Positions 17,958-27,964 of a stretch of 64,000 nt of DNA are shown in pieces; position 1 is the stretch's first letter, and each line of letters starts with the position of its first letter. Location of the stretch: the NCBI GenBank assembly GCA_027484445.1, contig JAIXSY010000051.1:1-64000 (forward strand). Direction: 5' to 3'. Below the pieces are notes generated by a model. It made no database searches. It saw only the letters and a program-made list of their open reading frames with translations, and was not told the DNA's origin. The position numbers were made by a program, and so were the translations under genes. The DNA comes from Verrucomicrobiaceae bacterium (lineage in GTDB: Bacteria; Verrucomicrobiota; Verrucomicrobiia; Verrucomicrobiales; Verrucomicrobiaceae).

Positions 17958-18140
17958 GGTTGGGGAAAAGCAGACGCGGCCATGATGCGAGGGCTGCTTC
18001 CTATGGTCAAGAACAGGTCCGTGCAGCTCCACTCGGCCCGACTCAAAGCCAGCCTGAGCGCACAGCGTGGCATTTGCCCTGTCCTTCACCTTGCCCCCTG
18101 CCCCCGTCTGGCTACCCTCAGGGTCCTTTTTCCCAATCCC

Positions 18141-20978
<2,838 letters not shown>

Positions 20979-20995
20979 ATTCGAGTGGCACTCTA

Positions 20996-21071
20996 ACCGC
21001 TGATATGACGCTAATGAGAGGCTGATTATGTGGGCTTGGAATTAGCGTCCCATTAGCGTCAGGTTAGCGGT
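20996..21071 (+). repeat. Palindromic element (GACGCTAAT words), copy 1
   Basis: The left arm ACCGCTGATATGACGCTAAT is mirrored by the right arm ATTAGCGTCAGGTTAGCGGT, with ATTAGCGTCCC between. It begins 18 bases after the ileS stop and may serve as its terminator. Related copies are at 24001-24065 and, degraded, near 25219-25260. Confidence 0.75.
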
Positions 21072-21119
21072 AAAAAAGCTTTTATATGGCATGGTAGAAG
21101 CTTTCAAACTGCCCTTCGC

Positions 21120-21148
21120 TTGACTCGCAGTAAAGTATAGTTTATTTA
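21120..21148 (+). promoter_or_regulatory. Candidate sigma70-type promoter
   Basis: TTGACT, a 17-base spacer and TATTTA lie 24 bases upstream of the ATG at 21173, in a locally AT-rich stretch. Confidence 0.4.
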
Positions 21149-21172
21149 AATAACATCATACTTTTTCAAACT

Positions 21173-21361
21173 ATGGACGAAAATGAACGGCAGCAACTTG
21201 ATCGACTACATCATGAACGGGCGGCGTTCGATTACGAGGAGAGCCTGAGAAATGAAAGTAGAAATCAAACGGCCTCTGGCCCACCTGGTGGTTGCTTGAT
21301 TCTATTGCTCGCTATTTTGGTCAAACTCATCACCATTTGTAGCGTATCTTGCTTGGCGTGA
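21173..21361 (+). CDS. Small protein with one hydrophobic C-terminal segment
   Basis: A protein of 62 residues. A charged N-terminal half (DENERQQLDRLHHERAAFDY) is followed by GPPGGCLILLLAILVKLITI, a likely membrane anchor. No family is recognised. A promoter candidate lies just upstream. The region is AT-richer than its surroundings and shared with the lipoprotein gene downstream, so the two may have arrived together. The gene may be spurious. Confidence 0.35.
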   Translation: MDENERQQLDRLHHERAAFDYEESLRNESRNQTASGPPGGCLILLLAILVKLITICSVSCLA

Positions 21362-21457
21362 CGATTAATGAATTGCGAAAGCGCTTGTGAAAAGCGTATC
21401 GTTTTTAGGTGAAATATTTGTTCGCTTGAAACTTTTAAGTCTAATAAGATTAACTTG

Positions 21458-22147
21458 ATGCAACATCGACTGTTTATGCCCCTCAAGACATTTATTGTAT
21501 GTTCAGTTGCTTTTATATTCATATCTTGCGCTCCTGCGGGGAATCGATTCTCAGCGCCACGGCCAACTAATGCTGACCGCGTAATTTGGGCGAAATACAA
21601 GGAGTCGTCTCCCTTCTGGCCATACAAAATGTGGGCATTTTCTTTGACCAATGACAGTAACGCAGGTTTGGGATGCGTCGATAATGAGAATTTCAAAGTT
21701 CTGTCTCAACTTGTTAGTAACTCAGAGCGAGTAGGCTACTCCGCTTCGCACCCAGATATTAAGTATCACATTCAAGCGACTTCCAATTTTTGGCGAAAAA
21801 TCATAGCAACTCAGCCTACGCTTCTTGCGCAAGCAAATGCAATTGACAACGGTGCGCAGGAGGCGGCTAGAGATGGTTTTGAGGCAGGATTCAACAACGG
21901 AAGTGGTGATATAATAAACAAAGGATATTCTGGTGGTTTCAGAGCCTTCATTGGAGCTCTATCAAATCTTGGTCCGATGATGAATTTATTTAGACCACAT
22001 GTAGCAAAATACGCACCCGAAGCTCTTCAACTGGCCCGACGAGAACAAGAGCTTGACCGATTTTTTAATTACAGGCATCCCAGCTCAGAAGCTCTTCAGA
22101 TTAATATTCAATACCTTGAAGCGATTGTCTTGGGTTATGACAACTAA
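21458..22147 (+). CDS. Predicted lipoprotein, function unknown
   Basis: A protein of 229 residues starting at ATG 21458 (ATG 21476 is an alternative). The N-terminal hydrophobic stretch ends in FIFISCAPAG, which fits a lipobox with the lipidated Cys following IS. The mature part contains KESSPFWPYKMWAFSLTNDS and a Gly-rich middle (DGFEAGFNNGSG, then NKGYSGGFRAF). I know no family. Base composition is markedly lower in GC than the flanking genes, suggesting recent transfer. It sits between a palindromic element and the composite repeat at 22261. Confidence 0.6.
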   Translation: MQHRLFMPLKTFIVCSVAFIFISCAPAGNRFSAPRPTNADRVIWAKYKESSPFWPYKMWAFSLTNDSNAGLGCVDNENFKVLSQLVSNSERVGYSASHPDIKYHIQATSNFWRKIIATQPTLLAQANAIDNGAQEAARDGFEAGFNNGSGDIINKGYSGGFRAFIGALSNLGPMMNLFRPHVAKYAPEALQLARREQELDRFFNYRHPSSEALQINIQYLEAIVLGYDN

Positions 22148-22260
22148 CTTTATATTTTATGTTAGTGTTGCGGGAAATGGGTGCGACGCGGGTAAAATCC
22201 GTTGCTTGAACAGCGCCGGGGAAATCGGTTTCTTCTTATGAGACGTGACCTCGCCTGACA

Positions 22261-22394
22261 TTGGGAATCAGGAGCCTTCATCCCCGTCTCTCCAGTCACC
22301 ATCGCTCGCGCCTCATCTTCCAGCCCGCCCTTCCCGGACGCCCGACGGCCGCCGATGACCGCCTACGGAACACGCGGACCAAACGGAAGCCTAG
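22261..22394 (+). repeat. Composite repeat, copy A (partial)
   Basis: Shares GGAGCCTTCATCCCCGTCTC, then TCCAGTCACC and CTTCCCGGACGCCCGACGGC with the copies at 23713 and 24948. It ends right beside the 3' end of vapC. Between 22148 and 22260 no gene is seen. Confidence 0.75.
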
Positions 22395-22400
22395 TGGGAA

Positions 22401-22832
22401 TCAAGGCGTCACGCAGACGAATCCACCCAAGACTGCAAAATCCCGTGAGTTAGTGGTGAGGATCGACTGCACGCCCGCCTCGCGGAAGGTGGAGGCCAGC
22501 AGGGTATCGAGGATGCGCTTTCGCCCGAGGCGATGCTGCCGCATCCAAGCGAAGAAGGTATTCATGGAAAAGGCATCTGCACCGATTGGATCCACCTCCG
22601 GCGATTCCCACCAGATTTCCGCCCGCTCCAGTGCCGCCTCCATCGTCAAAGGCTGCGAGAAACGCTTCGGGTCCGTCACCACATGCACGAACTCCGCCAA
22701 GACCTGCGGGGCGAGCGCAAAGCGGTCGTCAGCGGCTCGAAATTGCTGAAACTTCAGCCGCGCCGAGGCATGATCCGCGTGCTCTGCCACCTCGGCGGCA
22801 ACGAGGAAGCCGGTGTCAATTCCGAGCGTCAT
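22401..22832 (-). CDS. vapC: VapC-like PIN-domain toxin
   Basis: A protein of 143 residues with the PIN-domain layout: an N-terminal Asp (MTLGIDTGFLVAA), an acidic residue in LAEFVHVVTDP, and a C-terminal acidic pair in DTLLAS and TTNSRDFAVLG. PIN toxins cleave RNA, often tRNA, with a metal ion held by these acidic residues. It overlaps the end of the small upstream gene (22816-23031) by 17 bases, the usual antitoxin-toxin layout. The 3' end touches composite repeat copy A. Confidence 0.82.
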   Translation of the reverse strand: MTLGIDTGFLVAAEVAEHADHASARLKFQQFRAADDRFALAPQVLAEFVHVVTDPKRFSQPLTMEAALERAEIWWESPEVDPIGADAFSMNTFFAWMRQHRLGRKRILDTLLASTFREAGVQSILTTNSRDFAVLGGFVCVTP

Positions 22833-23031
22833 CCAGCATCTCCTCCAGCAGATCGTCCTCGACGCTCAAGGGTTTCAAGACCTTGCCCAGTTTCAAAGGC
22901 GGCAGATCCAGAGCGCTGCGTTGATTCTTGGCCTTCCGAATCCGCAGAGAATGGACAAGCCGCTCGAGATGCGACAACTCACCTGCATCCAAGTGCGTGA
23001 CGGCCATTTCAATTTGTGCCAGGGTGCTCAT
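22816..23031 (-). CDS. Antitoxin partner of VapC
   Basis: A protein of 71 residues: MSTLAQIEMAVTHLDAGELS, then HLERLVHSLRIRK and an acidic C-terminus (SVEDDLLEEMLDDARN). The layout (helical, possibly DNA-binding N-terminus and acidic toxin-binding tail) fits small antitoxins upstream of PIN toxins. The start at 23031 is preferred to 23097 because the longer form adds sequence without family character. Its stop lies inside the vapC start region. Confidence 0.75.
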   Translation of the reverse strand: MSTLAQIEMAVTHLDAGELSHLERLVHSLRIRKAKNQRSALDLPPLKLGKVLKPLSVEDDLLEEMLDDARN

Positions 23032-23108
23032 GGCGGAATGATGAACCGCTTCATGTTTTCTGGCAACCCTGAGCTGCCGAGTCCAACAAAGCCCCACATC
23101 TTCGCGCC

Positions 23109-23309
23109 ATGACGACCACCCACATTCGCGAGCAGATCGACGCGATGTCCGATGAGGATCGTTTCTTTGCCTCCGCTTACCTTCAGCATCTCAGCAACGA
23201 GGCGGACCCGCAGCACAAGGCCACCCTGGCTGCCCTCGAGATCGACCGAGCACTGGAAAGAAAACGTCGATTTGAGGCCAACCCGAAAAAACACACCTAC
23301 CAGGAGTAA
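23109..23309 (+). CDS. Small protein paired with an XRE regulator
   Basis: A protein of 66 residues, largely helical: IREQIDAMSDEDRFFASAYL, then a charged C-terminus with RALERKRRFEANPKK. The opening resembles short addiction-module antitoxins (a helix rich in E/D and R) but it is not a clear RelE- or HigB-type toxin. It ends 3 bases before the XRE gene, so the two are surely co-translated. It is divergent from the VapBC antitoxin with 77 bases between. The function is unknown. Confidence 0.6.
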   Translation: MTTTHIREQIDAMSDEDRFFASAYLQHLSNEADPQHKATLAALEIDRALERKRRFEANPKKHTYQE

Positions 23310-23312
23310 AAC

Positions 23313-23657
23313 ATGAGCAAGTCCAAGCCCCCCAAAACCCAAGATGCGGTGGAAATCCTCCGTCGCAGACTCACCGCCGGAAAGCCGGAGCAAGAGGCCG
23401 AGTTGGAGCGCATTCGTGCGGAGGACGCGGTGGCACGCAAAATCTACGGCCTGCGCACCCAAGCGGGGCTATCTCAGCGCGCTTTGGCGAAAAGGGTCGG
23501 CACGACGGCATCGGTGATCTGCCGACTGGAGGACTCCGATTACGAAGGCCACTCGCTCGCCATGCTCAACCGCATCGCGGCGGTGCTGGACAAACGTGTG
23601 GAAATCCGCTTCGTGCCTCTGAAGCCGACCACCCGCAGGCAAATGGCGATGGCCTAG
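23313..23657 (+). CDS. XRE-family regulator (HigA-like antitoxin)
   Basis: A protein of 114 residues with a helix-turn-helix at about 49-100: GLRTQAGLSQRALAKRVGTT, then ASVICRLEDSDYEGHSLAML. This order is typical of HigA-type antitoxins, where the HTH is followed by a short strand (VEIRFVPL). The N-terminus is charged. The usual RelE-fold toxin (HigB) is missing upstream; a 66-residue protein takes its place. Composite repeat copy B starts 56 bases after the stop. Confidence 0.75.
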   Translation: MSKSKPPKTQDAVEILRRRLTAGKPEQEAELERIRAEDAVARKIYGLRTQAGLSQRALAKRVGTTASVICRLEDSDYEGHSLAMLNRIAAVLDKRVEIRFVPLKPTTRRQMAMA

Positions 23658-23712
23658 TCACCTTACGGCCTGGAAATCGGGTGAAACGACTTCCGGCTGC
23701 AACCGAACGACA

Positions 23713-24065
23713 TCTCACCCACCTTGCCATGGGCACTCAGGAGCCTTCATCCCCGTCTCTCCAGTCACCTTCTCTCGCGCCTCATCTTCCAGCCCGGCCT
23801 TCCCGGACGCCACACGCGGAAGCCTGAGGCCCCGAAGGGTGAAACACCGCAGCTCTGGAGCGCAGCGGAAGCAGCCGAAGGCAACTTGGATAACCGCAGA
23901 GATGAGCTTTGAGTGGGATTTCTCTCGCGGTTATCCTAACTCTCGCGGTGTGATCGGTTTGGAATGAAATGAGGGCTGTAGCGATAAACAGACGGTTATA
24001 AACCGCTGATGAGACGCTGATATGACGCTTATCCCAAGCCTCTGTCTCTGGATTCATCAGCGGTT
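23713..24065 (+). repeat. Composite repeat, copy B
   Basis: Aligns by eye with 24948-25265 along most of its length. Shared landmarks are CACCTTGCCATGGGCACTC, GGAGCCTTCATCCCCGTCTC, CCGCAGAGATGAGCTTTGA, GTTTGGAATGAAAT and GGGCTGTAGCGATA. Its last part, 24001-24065, is a hairpin of the GACGCT-word family (AACCGCTGATGAG paired with ATTCATCAGCGGTT). No gene is seen inside, and none in 24066-24183. Confidence 0.75.
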
Positions 24066-24183
24066 CCAATCGATGAAATGACACCTGGCGTTTGCCGCCT
24101 GCAGATCCAATTCCTTCCGCCATCCATCATTTTTGCCTTTAAGAAGCCATCCAAAGGCGCGTGAACCTATCCAGACGAGTTTA

Positions 24184-24304
24184 ATAGGCAGAAGAATGGG
24201 GGCAGGAGAATTCAGATGTATTCTTTTTCCCCCATTGATACGCTTCGCTCCCCTTCGGGCAGCCTTTGGCTGTCTGTCTCGTTTCACTCGGCTCTCCTGC
24301 CTAT
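24184..24304 (+). repeat. Palindromic element (ATAGGCAG family), copy 2, with insert
   Basis: The left arm ATAGGCAGAAGAATGGGGGC is near-identical to 11312. The right arm is broken after CCCCCATTG by about 50 bases (ATACGCTTCGCTCCCCTTCG and on) before CTCCTGCCTAT closes it. It lies inside what was a toxin gene on the minus strand. Confidence 0.75.
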
Positions 24305-24347
24305 GGGTTCCGGTTTCACCGCGCGAAAGTGTATAAACGACCTTCAT
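24305..24347 (-). pseudogene. 5' remnant of a RelE/ParE-type toxin gene
   Basis: The ATG at 24347 overlaps the antitoxin stop by four bases (ATGA), as in intact modules, and the first codons read MKVVYTLS, a typical RelE/ParE opening. After that the frame runs into the palindromic element at 24304 and encodes unrelated basic sequence to 24057. The rest of a toxin is not present. Assignment rests on position and eight residues. Confidence 0.5.
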
Positions 24348-24574
24348 GCCGCAAGAGCTCTGGCCGCCGCGAAGATCTCGCCGTGACTCAAGCCACGCTC
24401 CCGACCGGCTTTGAAGGCTTCAAACCGTCTCTCGACCTCGGCGGCGATCGTCGCGTCGTTTTCCCACCGAGCGGGCAAATCGGCATCCACTGTTTCCCAG
24501 ATCATTTCCGCCAAAAAGCGCCGTTCCTCGGGAGGCAGGTGGGCAGCTTGAGGAAAGAGTTCTTGGGTTGTCAT
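24344..24574 (-). CDS. Addiction-module antitoxin (small helical family)
   Basis: A protein of 76 residues. MTTQELFPQAAHLPPEERRF, then LAEMIWETVDADLPARWEND and a C-terminal acidic/basic helix (EVERRFEAFKAGRERGLSHG) match the putative addiction-module component family that accompanies RelE/ParE toxins. The start at 24574 matches the family's N-terminus. The partner toxin, overlapping by four bases, is truncated by a repeat, so the antitoxin now appears orphaned. Confidence 0.75.
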   Translation of the reverse strand: MTTQELFPQAAHLPPEERRFLAEMIWETVDADLPARWENDATIAAEVERRFEAFKAGRERGLSHGEIFAAARALAA

Positions 24575-24635
24575 GATGAAAAAGATAACGGGCTGTGTCC
24601 GCAAGGCCTCATCGACCTCTCGCAACTTTCCTTCT

Positions 24636-24668
24636 CAGCCTGCTCCGACAGTCCCAGAGCCTGAGCGC
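24636..24668 (+). repeat. Short dispersed repeat, copy 1
   Basis: About 30 bases, CCTGCTCCGACAGTCCCAGA followed by GCCTGAGCGC, recur identically at 30264-30294, just before the DUF1501 gene. Confidence 0.7.
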
Positions 24669-24747
24669 CGTCATCCGCATCCTCGATCTCTTCCCCATCG
24701 GCCTCGGGCCGGGCCGCTTCCCGCACCGGCCGACCTCCCAACCCGGT

Positions 24748-24911
24748 TTTCCTTTGCTGACACGACCATGGCAGGACCCAAAACGCTGTCGTTTAGTGCG
24801 GACACGACCGTAACAGGACCGCAGCGCTCCCGTTTGGCGGAGACACAGGCGTGGCGGGACCGCAGCGCTCCTATTTGGTGCGGACACAGCCGTGGCAGGA
24901 CCCAAAACGGC
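24748..24911 (+). repeat. Tandem repeat of four 41-bp units
   Basis: Units start at 24748, 24789, 24830 and 24871, each exactly 41 bases, with shared core GCGGACACGACCGTGGCAGG and an ending of either ACCGCAGCGCTC or ACCCAAAACG. The period is not a multiple of three, so it is not protein-coding. No gene is seen in 24575-24947. Confidence 0.85.
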
Positions 24912-24947
24912 CCTCTCCCAGGAAACGACGTCAGGCTTTCACTAGCT

Positions 24948-25265
24948 GACCACTTACCCACCTTGCCATGGGCACTCCGGAGCCTTCATCCCGTCTCTCC
25001 AGTCGCGTTTGCTCGCACCGCTTCTTTCAGCCCGGCCTTCCCGGACGCCCGACGGCTGCCGATGACCGCCTGCGGGACGCGCGGAACCAACGCAAGCCCA
25101 AAGCCTGAGGCCAAGAGGGGTGAACCACCGCAGAGATGAGCTTTGAAGGGGATGTCTCTCTCGCGGTTGGGTCAGTTTGGAATGAAATCAGGGCTGTAGC
25201 GATACACAGATGGTGATGAACCACTGATCAGAGGCTCATGTGACGCTAATCCCAAGACTATGTCT
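24948..25265 (+). repeat. Composite repeat, copy C
   Basis: Same order of landmarks as copy B at 23713, including CCGCAGAGATGAGCTTTGA and, at its end, a degraded GACGCTAAT-type hairpin (25219-25260). It is followed directly by the IS630 relic. Confidence 0.75.
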
Positions 25266-25289
25266 GTGACCAGCCTCCAAGGCTTTAAG

Positions 25290-25544
25290 GTGCCTTGCTT
25301 GCGCTTCCACTTTTGACGCGCCTTGCGGACGTCTTCGCGGTCTTGCTCGGCCACGATAAGTTTTTTGCGCCCGGCGAGGTGGTGCCAGGGCTTGATGCAG
25401 CCGGTCTTACGTCGCTGCTGGAGCAGCTTCTTGACCATGCCATAAGAGACTCCAAAGCGTTGGGGCGATCTGTTCCTGGGTGCCTTCACTGCGGTCACAG
25501 CTGCTGATGATGCGTTGACGGAGATCGAGGGAGAGTGCGGCCAT
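25290..25544 (-). pseudogene. IS630-family transposase relic (N-terminal part)
   Basis: From the ATG at 25544 the minus strand reads MAALSLDLRQRIISSCDRSE, then GTQEQIA. After a frameshift near 25463 it reads QRFGVSYGMVKKLLQQRRKT and HLAGRKKLIVAEQ, the helix-turn-helix region at the start of IS630-type transposases. The catalytic DDE domain is absent, and sequence beyond about 25330 no longer fits. No intact inverted repeats were found. Confidence 0.75.
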
Positions 25545-25682
25545 GCAACCTTGTTCATCGCCTGCCCATGCATTCCACGCATTTATTTAAAACTCTCTAG
25601 GCAGCCCAATCTCTGTTTCTCATTTTTTGAGAGTCGTGGCTTGGACCCATTTTTCAGAGCCACAATCAGCACGGATGCTAGG

Positions 25683-26339
25683 TCAGTCCAGGATGGTGGT
25701 GTCCACGGAGATGTCAACCAGCCCTAGCCTGATGGCGTGCCTGGTCAGCCCGGCGGTGTCGTGGATGTTCAGCTTGTTCATAAGGCTCTGACGGTGCTTC
25801 TCCACCGTTTTGATGCTGATCTTCAGAATGGATGCGCTTTCCTTGTTGGGTTTCCCTTTGGCGATCAAGGTGAGCGTCTCCAGTTCCCGCTGCGTGAGGG
25901 CGATGCGGGCAAGTCTTCCCTTGGATGCTTGCAAGGAGCGCCGGGCAAGCACCGGGCTCAGGCAGTTCCCCCCCTGGTGGGCTCTGCGGATCGAATCGGG
26001 TAGGGCCTGCGCAGCAATATGCTTCATGAGGTAGCCAGATGCACCTAGCGACATGATCGCATGCACGTAAGCCTCATCCGAGTGGGCTGAAAGGATCAGT
26101 ACTTTTTTTTCCGGGTTGGCGCGAAGGATCTCGCGAGTGGCCTCAATGCCGTTCATCTGCGGCATGGCGATGTCCATGACGATGACGGAGGGGCTAAGGC
26201 TTGCCGCCATCTGCACGGCTTGAAGCCCATTCCCAGCCTCTCCGATAACTTTGATGTCTTTCTCATGCTGCAGCAGCAGCCGAAGTCCCTCACGAACGAT
26301 GGAGTGATCTTCTGCTAGCAGGACAGTGATGGGCTTCAT
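25683..26339 (-). CDS. NarL/FixJ-family response regulator
   Basis: A regulator of 218 residues. The receiver domain has the acidic pocket AEDH near residue 10, the phospho-acceptor Asp56 in VIVMDIAMPQMNG, and the conserved Lys in GYLMKH. The C-terminal LuxR-type helix-turn-helix covers about 147-205 (LTQRELETLTLIAKGKPNKE, SIKTVEKHRQSLMNKL). It starts with a four-base ATGA overlap on the histidine kinase stop (26336), so the pair is translationally coupled; ATG 26345 is a possible earlier start. Target genes are unknown, but a perfect inverted repeat upstream of the kinase gene is a candidate binding site. Confidence 0.92.
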   Translation of the reverse strand: MKPITVLLAEDHSIVREGLRLLLQHEKDIKVIGEAGNGLQAVQMAASLSPSVIVMDIAMPQMNGIEATREILRANPEKKVLILSAHSDEAYVHAIMSLGASGYLMKHIAAQALPDSIRRAHQGGNCLSPVLARRSLQASKGRLARIALTQRELETLTLIAKGKPNKESASILKISIKTVEKHRQSLMNKLNIHDTAGLTRHAIRLGLVDISVDTTILD

Positions 26340-27529
26340 TCGCATCGGAGTGTGCCTGGATCACAGGTCCTGTTGGTTTGATGGCGTGGTGCCCGGCCGC
26401 TTTCGTGGGGAATGCGTACGTGCACGGTCGTGCCGCCGCCTGGCGTGGAGTCGATGCATAAGCTTCCGCCTGCCATTTCGGCCCGCTCGCGCATACCCAG
26501 CAGGCCGAGGCGCCTGCCACGTTTGATCAGCGCGATGTCATCCACATGAAAGCCGCAGCCATCGTCGGTGATCTGCATGTGCACCTCCTTTCGGCTCAGA
26601 CTGATGCTGGCCCTGACCTGGCTGGCTTTGGCGTGCAGGGCAACATTCGTCATGGCCTCCTGCGCTATCCTGTAGAGTGTGGTCCGGGCGCTGATGTCCA
26701 ACTTTTCCACACTGGACTGCACCCTCAGGGCGGTTCGCACCCCGGTTTCATGAGTATAACCTTTCATCCATGTCTGCATGGCTGGAATCAGTCCTAGATC
26801 GTCCAGAAGAGCCGGCCTGAGATCGCGGGCAAACCTGTGAATCTTGTCCACGGACTTCTCAAGGAGCTTCTGAGTCGTCTTGATCCTTTGACACATGGCG
26901 CGCGTGTCGGCACCTGACCTTGAGCTGAGGGCCTCCAGCCTGACATGGACGCTCGTTAGGTTCTGAGCGATGACGTCATGCAGCTCCCGGCTGATGGTCT
27001 TGCGCTCCTCTTCCTGAGCGCTGAGGATGCGCCGGGAAAGCATCCGCAGGTCTTCCTGCATCCTTCTGGACTTCTCAAGCAATTGGGTGGATTTCAAGTC
27101 GCTCTCACGCAGTGAGGCCTCGATGGCATGCCGGTGTTCCACCTCCTTTTTCAGGTCGGCATTGGCCGCCACGAGCTGGAGAGTGCGCGCCGTCAAGGTC
27201 TCCATAATGACCTGTAACTGGCGGTCCGCTGCGCGCCCTTGCTTCAGCATCTTCCTGGCTTCGATGCTGTGGAGCGCTTGTGCAAAAAACACGCAGGCTT
27301 GCCCGATGGCCTCGTCATGCCGGTGCCTTTCTTGCACATGCTCAAGAAGGCTGCTCAGCGCCCCCTCGTGTAGATGGGCGAGATCGAGCGCCCCAAGGCC
27401 CAGCTTCAGCGCCCGGATGCCGAGCTTTTTGGCCTTCCGCAGGCCGTCAACGGTGCGTTCGTTAACATGACCGTGGAGCGCTGCCGAATAGCTGGATTGA
27501 AGGCGTTGCAGCTGGCGATTGGTTTTCAT
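26336..27529 (-). CDS. Cytosolic NarX-type histidine kinase with RsbRD-like N-terminus
   Basis: A kinase of 397 residues. The N-terminal helical region (about 20-100, with LHEGALSSLLEHVQERHRHD) resembles RsbRD/RsbU-type N-terminal domains and has no membrane segment. A coiled coil (about 105-165) leads to a HisKA_3 domain with phospho-acceptor His184 in ISRELHDVIAQNL. The ATPase domain has the N-box QEAMTNVALHA, the G1 box DDGCGF and GLLGMRERAEMAGG. It is therefore a soluble sensor, probably of a stress or energy signal. It is coupled to the response regulator downstream and divergent from a DUF2934 gene. Confidence 0.9.
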   Translation of the reverse strand: MKTNRQLQRLQSSYSAALHGHVNERTVDGLRKAKKLGIRALKLGLGALDLAHLHEGALSSLLEHVQERHRHDEAIGQACVFFAQALHSIEARKMLKQGRAADRQLQVIMETLTARTLQLVAANADLKKEVEHRHAIEASLRESDLKSTQLLEKSRRMQEDLRMLSRRILSAQEEERKTISRELHDVIAQNLTSVHVRLEALSSRSGADTRAMCQRIKTTQKLLEKSVDKIHRFARDLRPALLDDLGLIPAMQTWMKGYTHETGVRTALRVQSSVEKLDISARTTLYRIAQEAMTNVALHAKASQVRASISLSRKEVHMQITDDGCGFHVDDIALIKRGRRLGLLGMRERAEMAGGSLCIDSTPGGGTTVHVRIPHESGRAPRHQTNRTCDPGTLRCE

Positions 27530-27585
27530 GGTTGGGCGGCTGCAGGAAGCATGTCTCAGGATGAGGCCAAGCCTTCAAGGTCAAC

Positions 27586-27603
27586 ATGGGGTGTTCACCC
27601 CAT
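27586..27603. promoter_or_regulatory. Perfect inverted repeat in divergent intergenic region
   Basis: ATGGGGTG-TT-CACCCCAT, an 8-bp perfect dyad with a 2-base centre, lies between the histidine kinase start (27529) and the DUF2934 gene (27641). Position and symmetry suit an operator for a dimeric regulator, possibly the adjacent response regulator. Alternatively it is only a small RNA hairpin. Confidence 0.5.
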
Positions 27604-27640
27604 TGTGAAACAGTACGCAGGTGCGCAGTATGTCCTTCCC

Positions 27641-27934
27641 ATGACAAAGCTAACCAACCTAAAAACACGTGGGAAACCACATAAGGCGAGGGCTCGTGCC
27701 GCAGATCCCCAGCCGCAGGAAAAGGCGGCGTCAGCCGTCAAAAGCGACTTCCTGAAGATGCCGCAGCTCCAGCCACTGCCGGTCGCCGCTGCGGCTCCTC
27801 TTTCTGAAGCGGAAATCGCCCAGCGCGCCTACCTTTACTATGAAATGCATGGCGCCTGCCATGGTCGGGATCTCGATGACTGGCTGGCGGCGGAGTCCTC
27901 CCTCTTGGCTGAGAGGGAGCAGCAGCCCCACTAA
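27641..27934 (+). CDS. DUF2934 protein
   Basis: A protein of 97 residues with a basic, disordered N-terminus (TKLTNLKTRGKPHKARARAA) and a C-terminal DUF2934 domain. That domain reads EIAQRAYLYYEMHGACHGRD, then LDDWLAAESSLLAE, matching the family pattern IAxxAYxxYxxxGxxxGxDxxDWxxAE. DUF2934 proteins are small, of unknown function, and often lie beside stress genes, as here. ATG 27641 is preferred because an earlier ATG at 27551 would place the dyad at 27586 inside the gene. Confidence 0.75.
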   Translation: MTKLTNLKTRGKPHKARARAADPQPQEKAASAVKSDFLKMPQLQPLPVAAAAPLSEAEIAQRAYLYYEMHGACHGRDLDDWLAAESSLLAEREQQPH

Positions 27935-27964
27935 ACTTTCAATCCGGGCACAGCCCAGCCGACC

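Noticed and set aside
24057..24347. A 96-residue protein partnered with the addiction-module antitoxin
   Set aside because: After MKVVYTLS the frame runs through a palindromic repeat and intergenic DNA; it is not a toxin.
24748..24911. CRISPR array
   Set aside because: The 41-bp units are contiguous without unique spacers; no cas genes are present.
27374..27640. Earlier starts for the DUF2934 protein
   Set aside because: They overlap the divergent kinase gene or the dyad at 27586; the domain begins well after ATG 27641.
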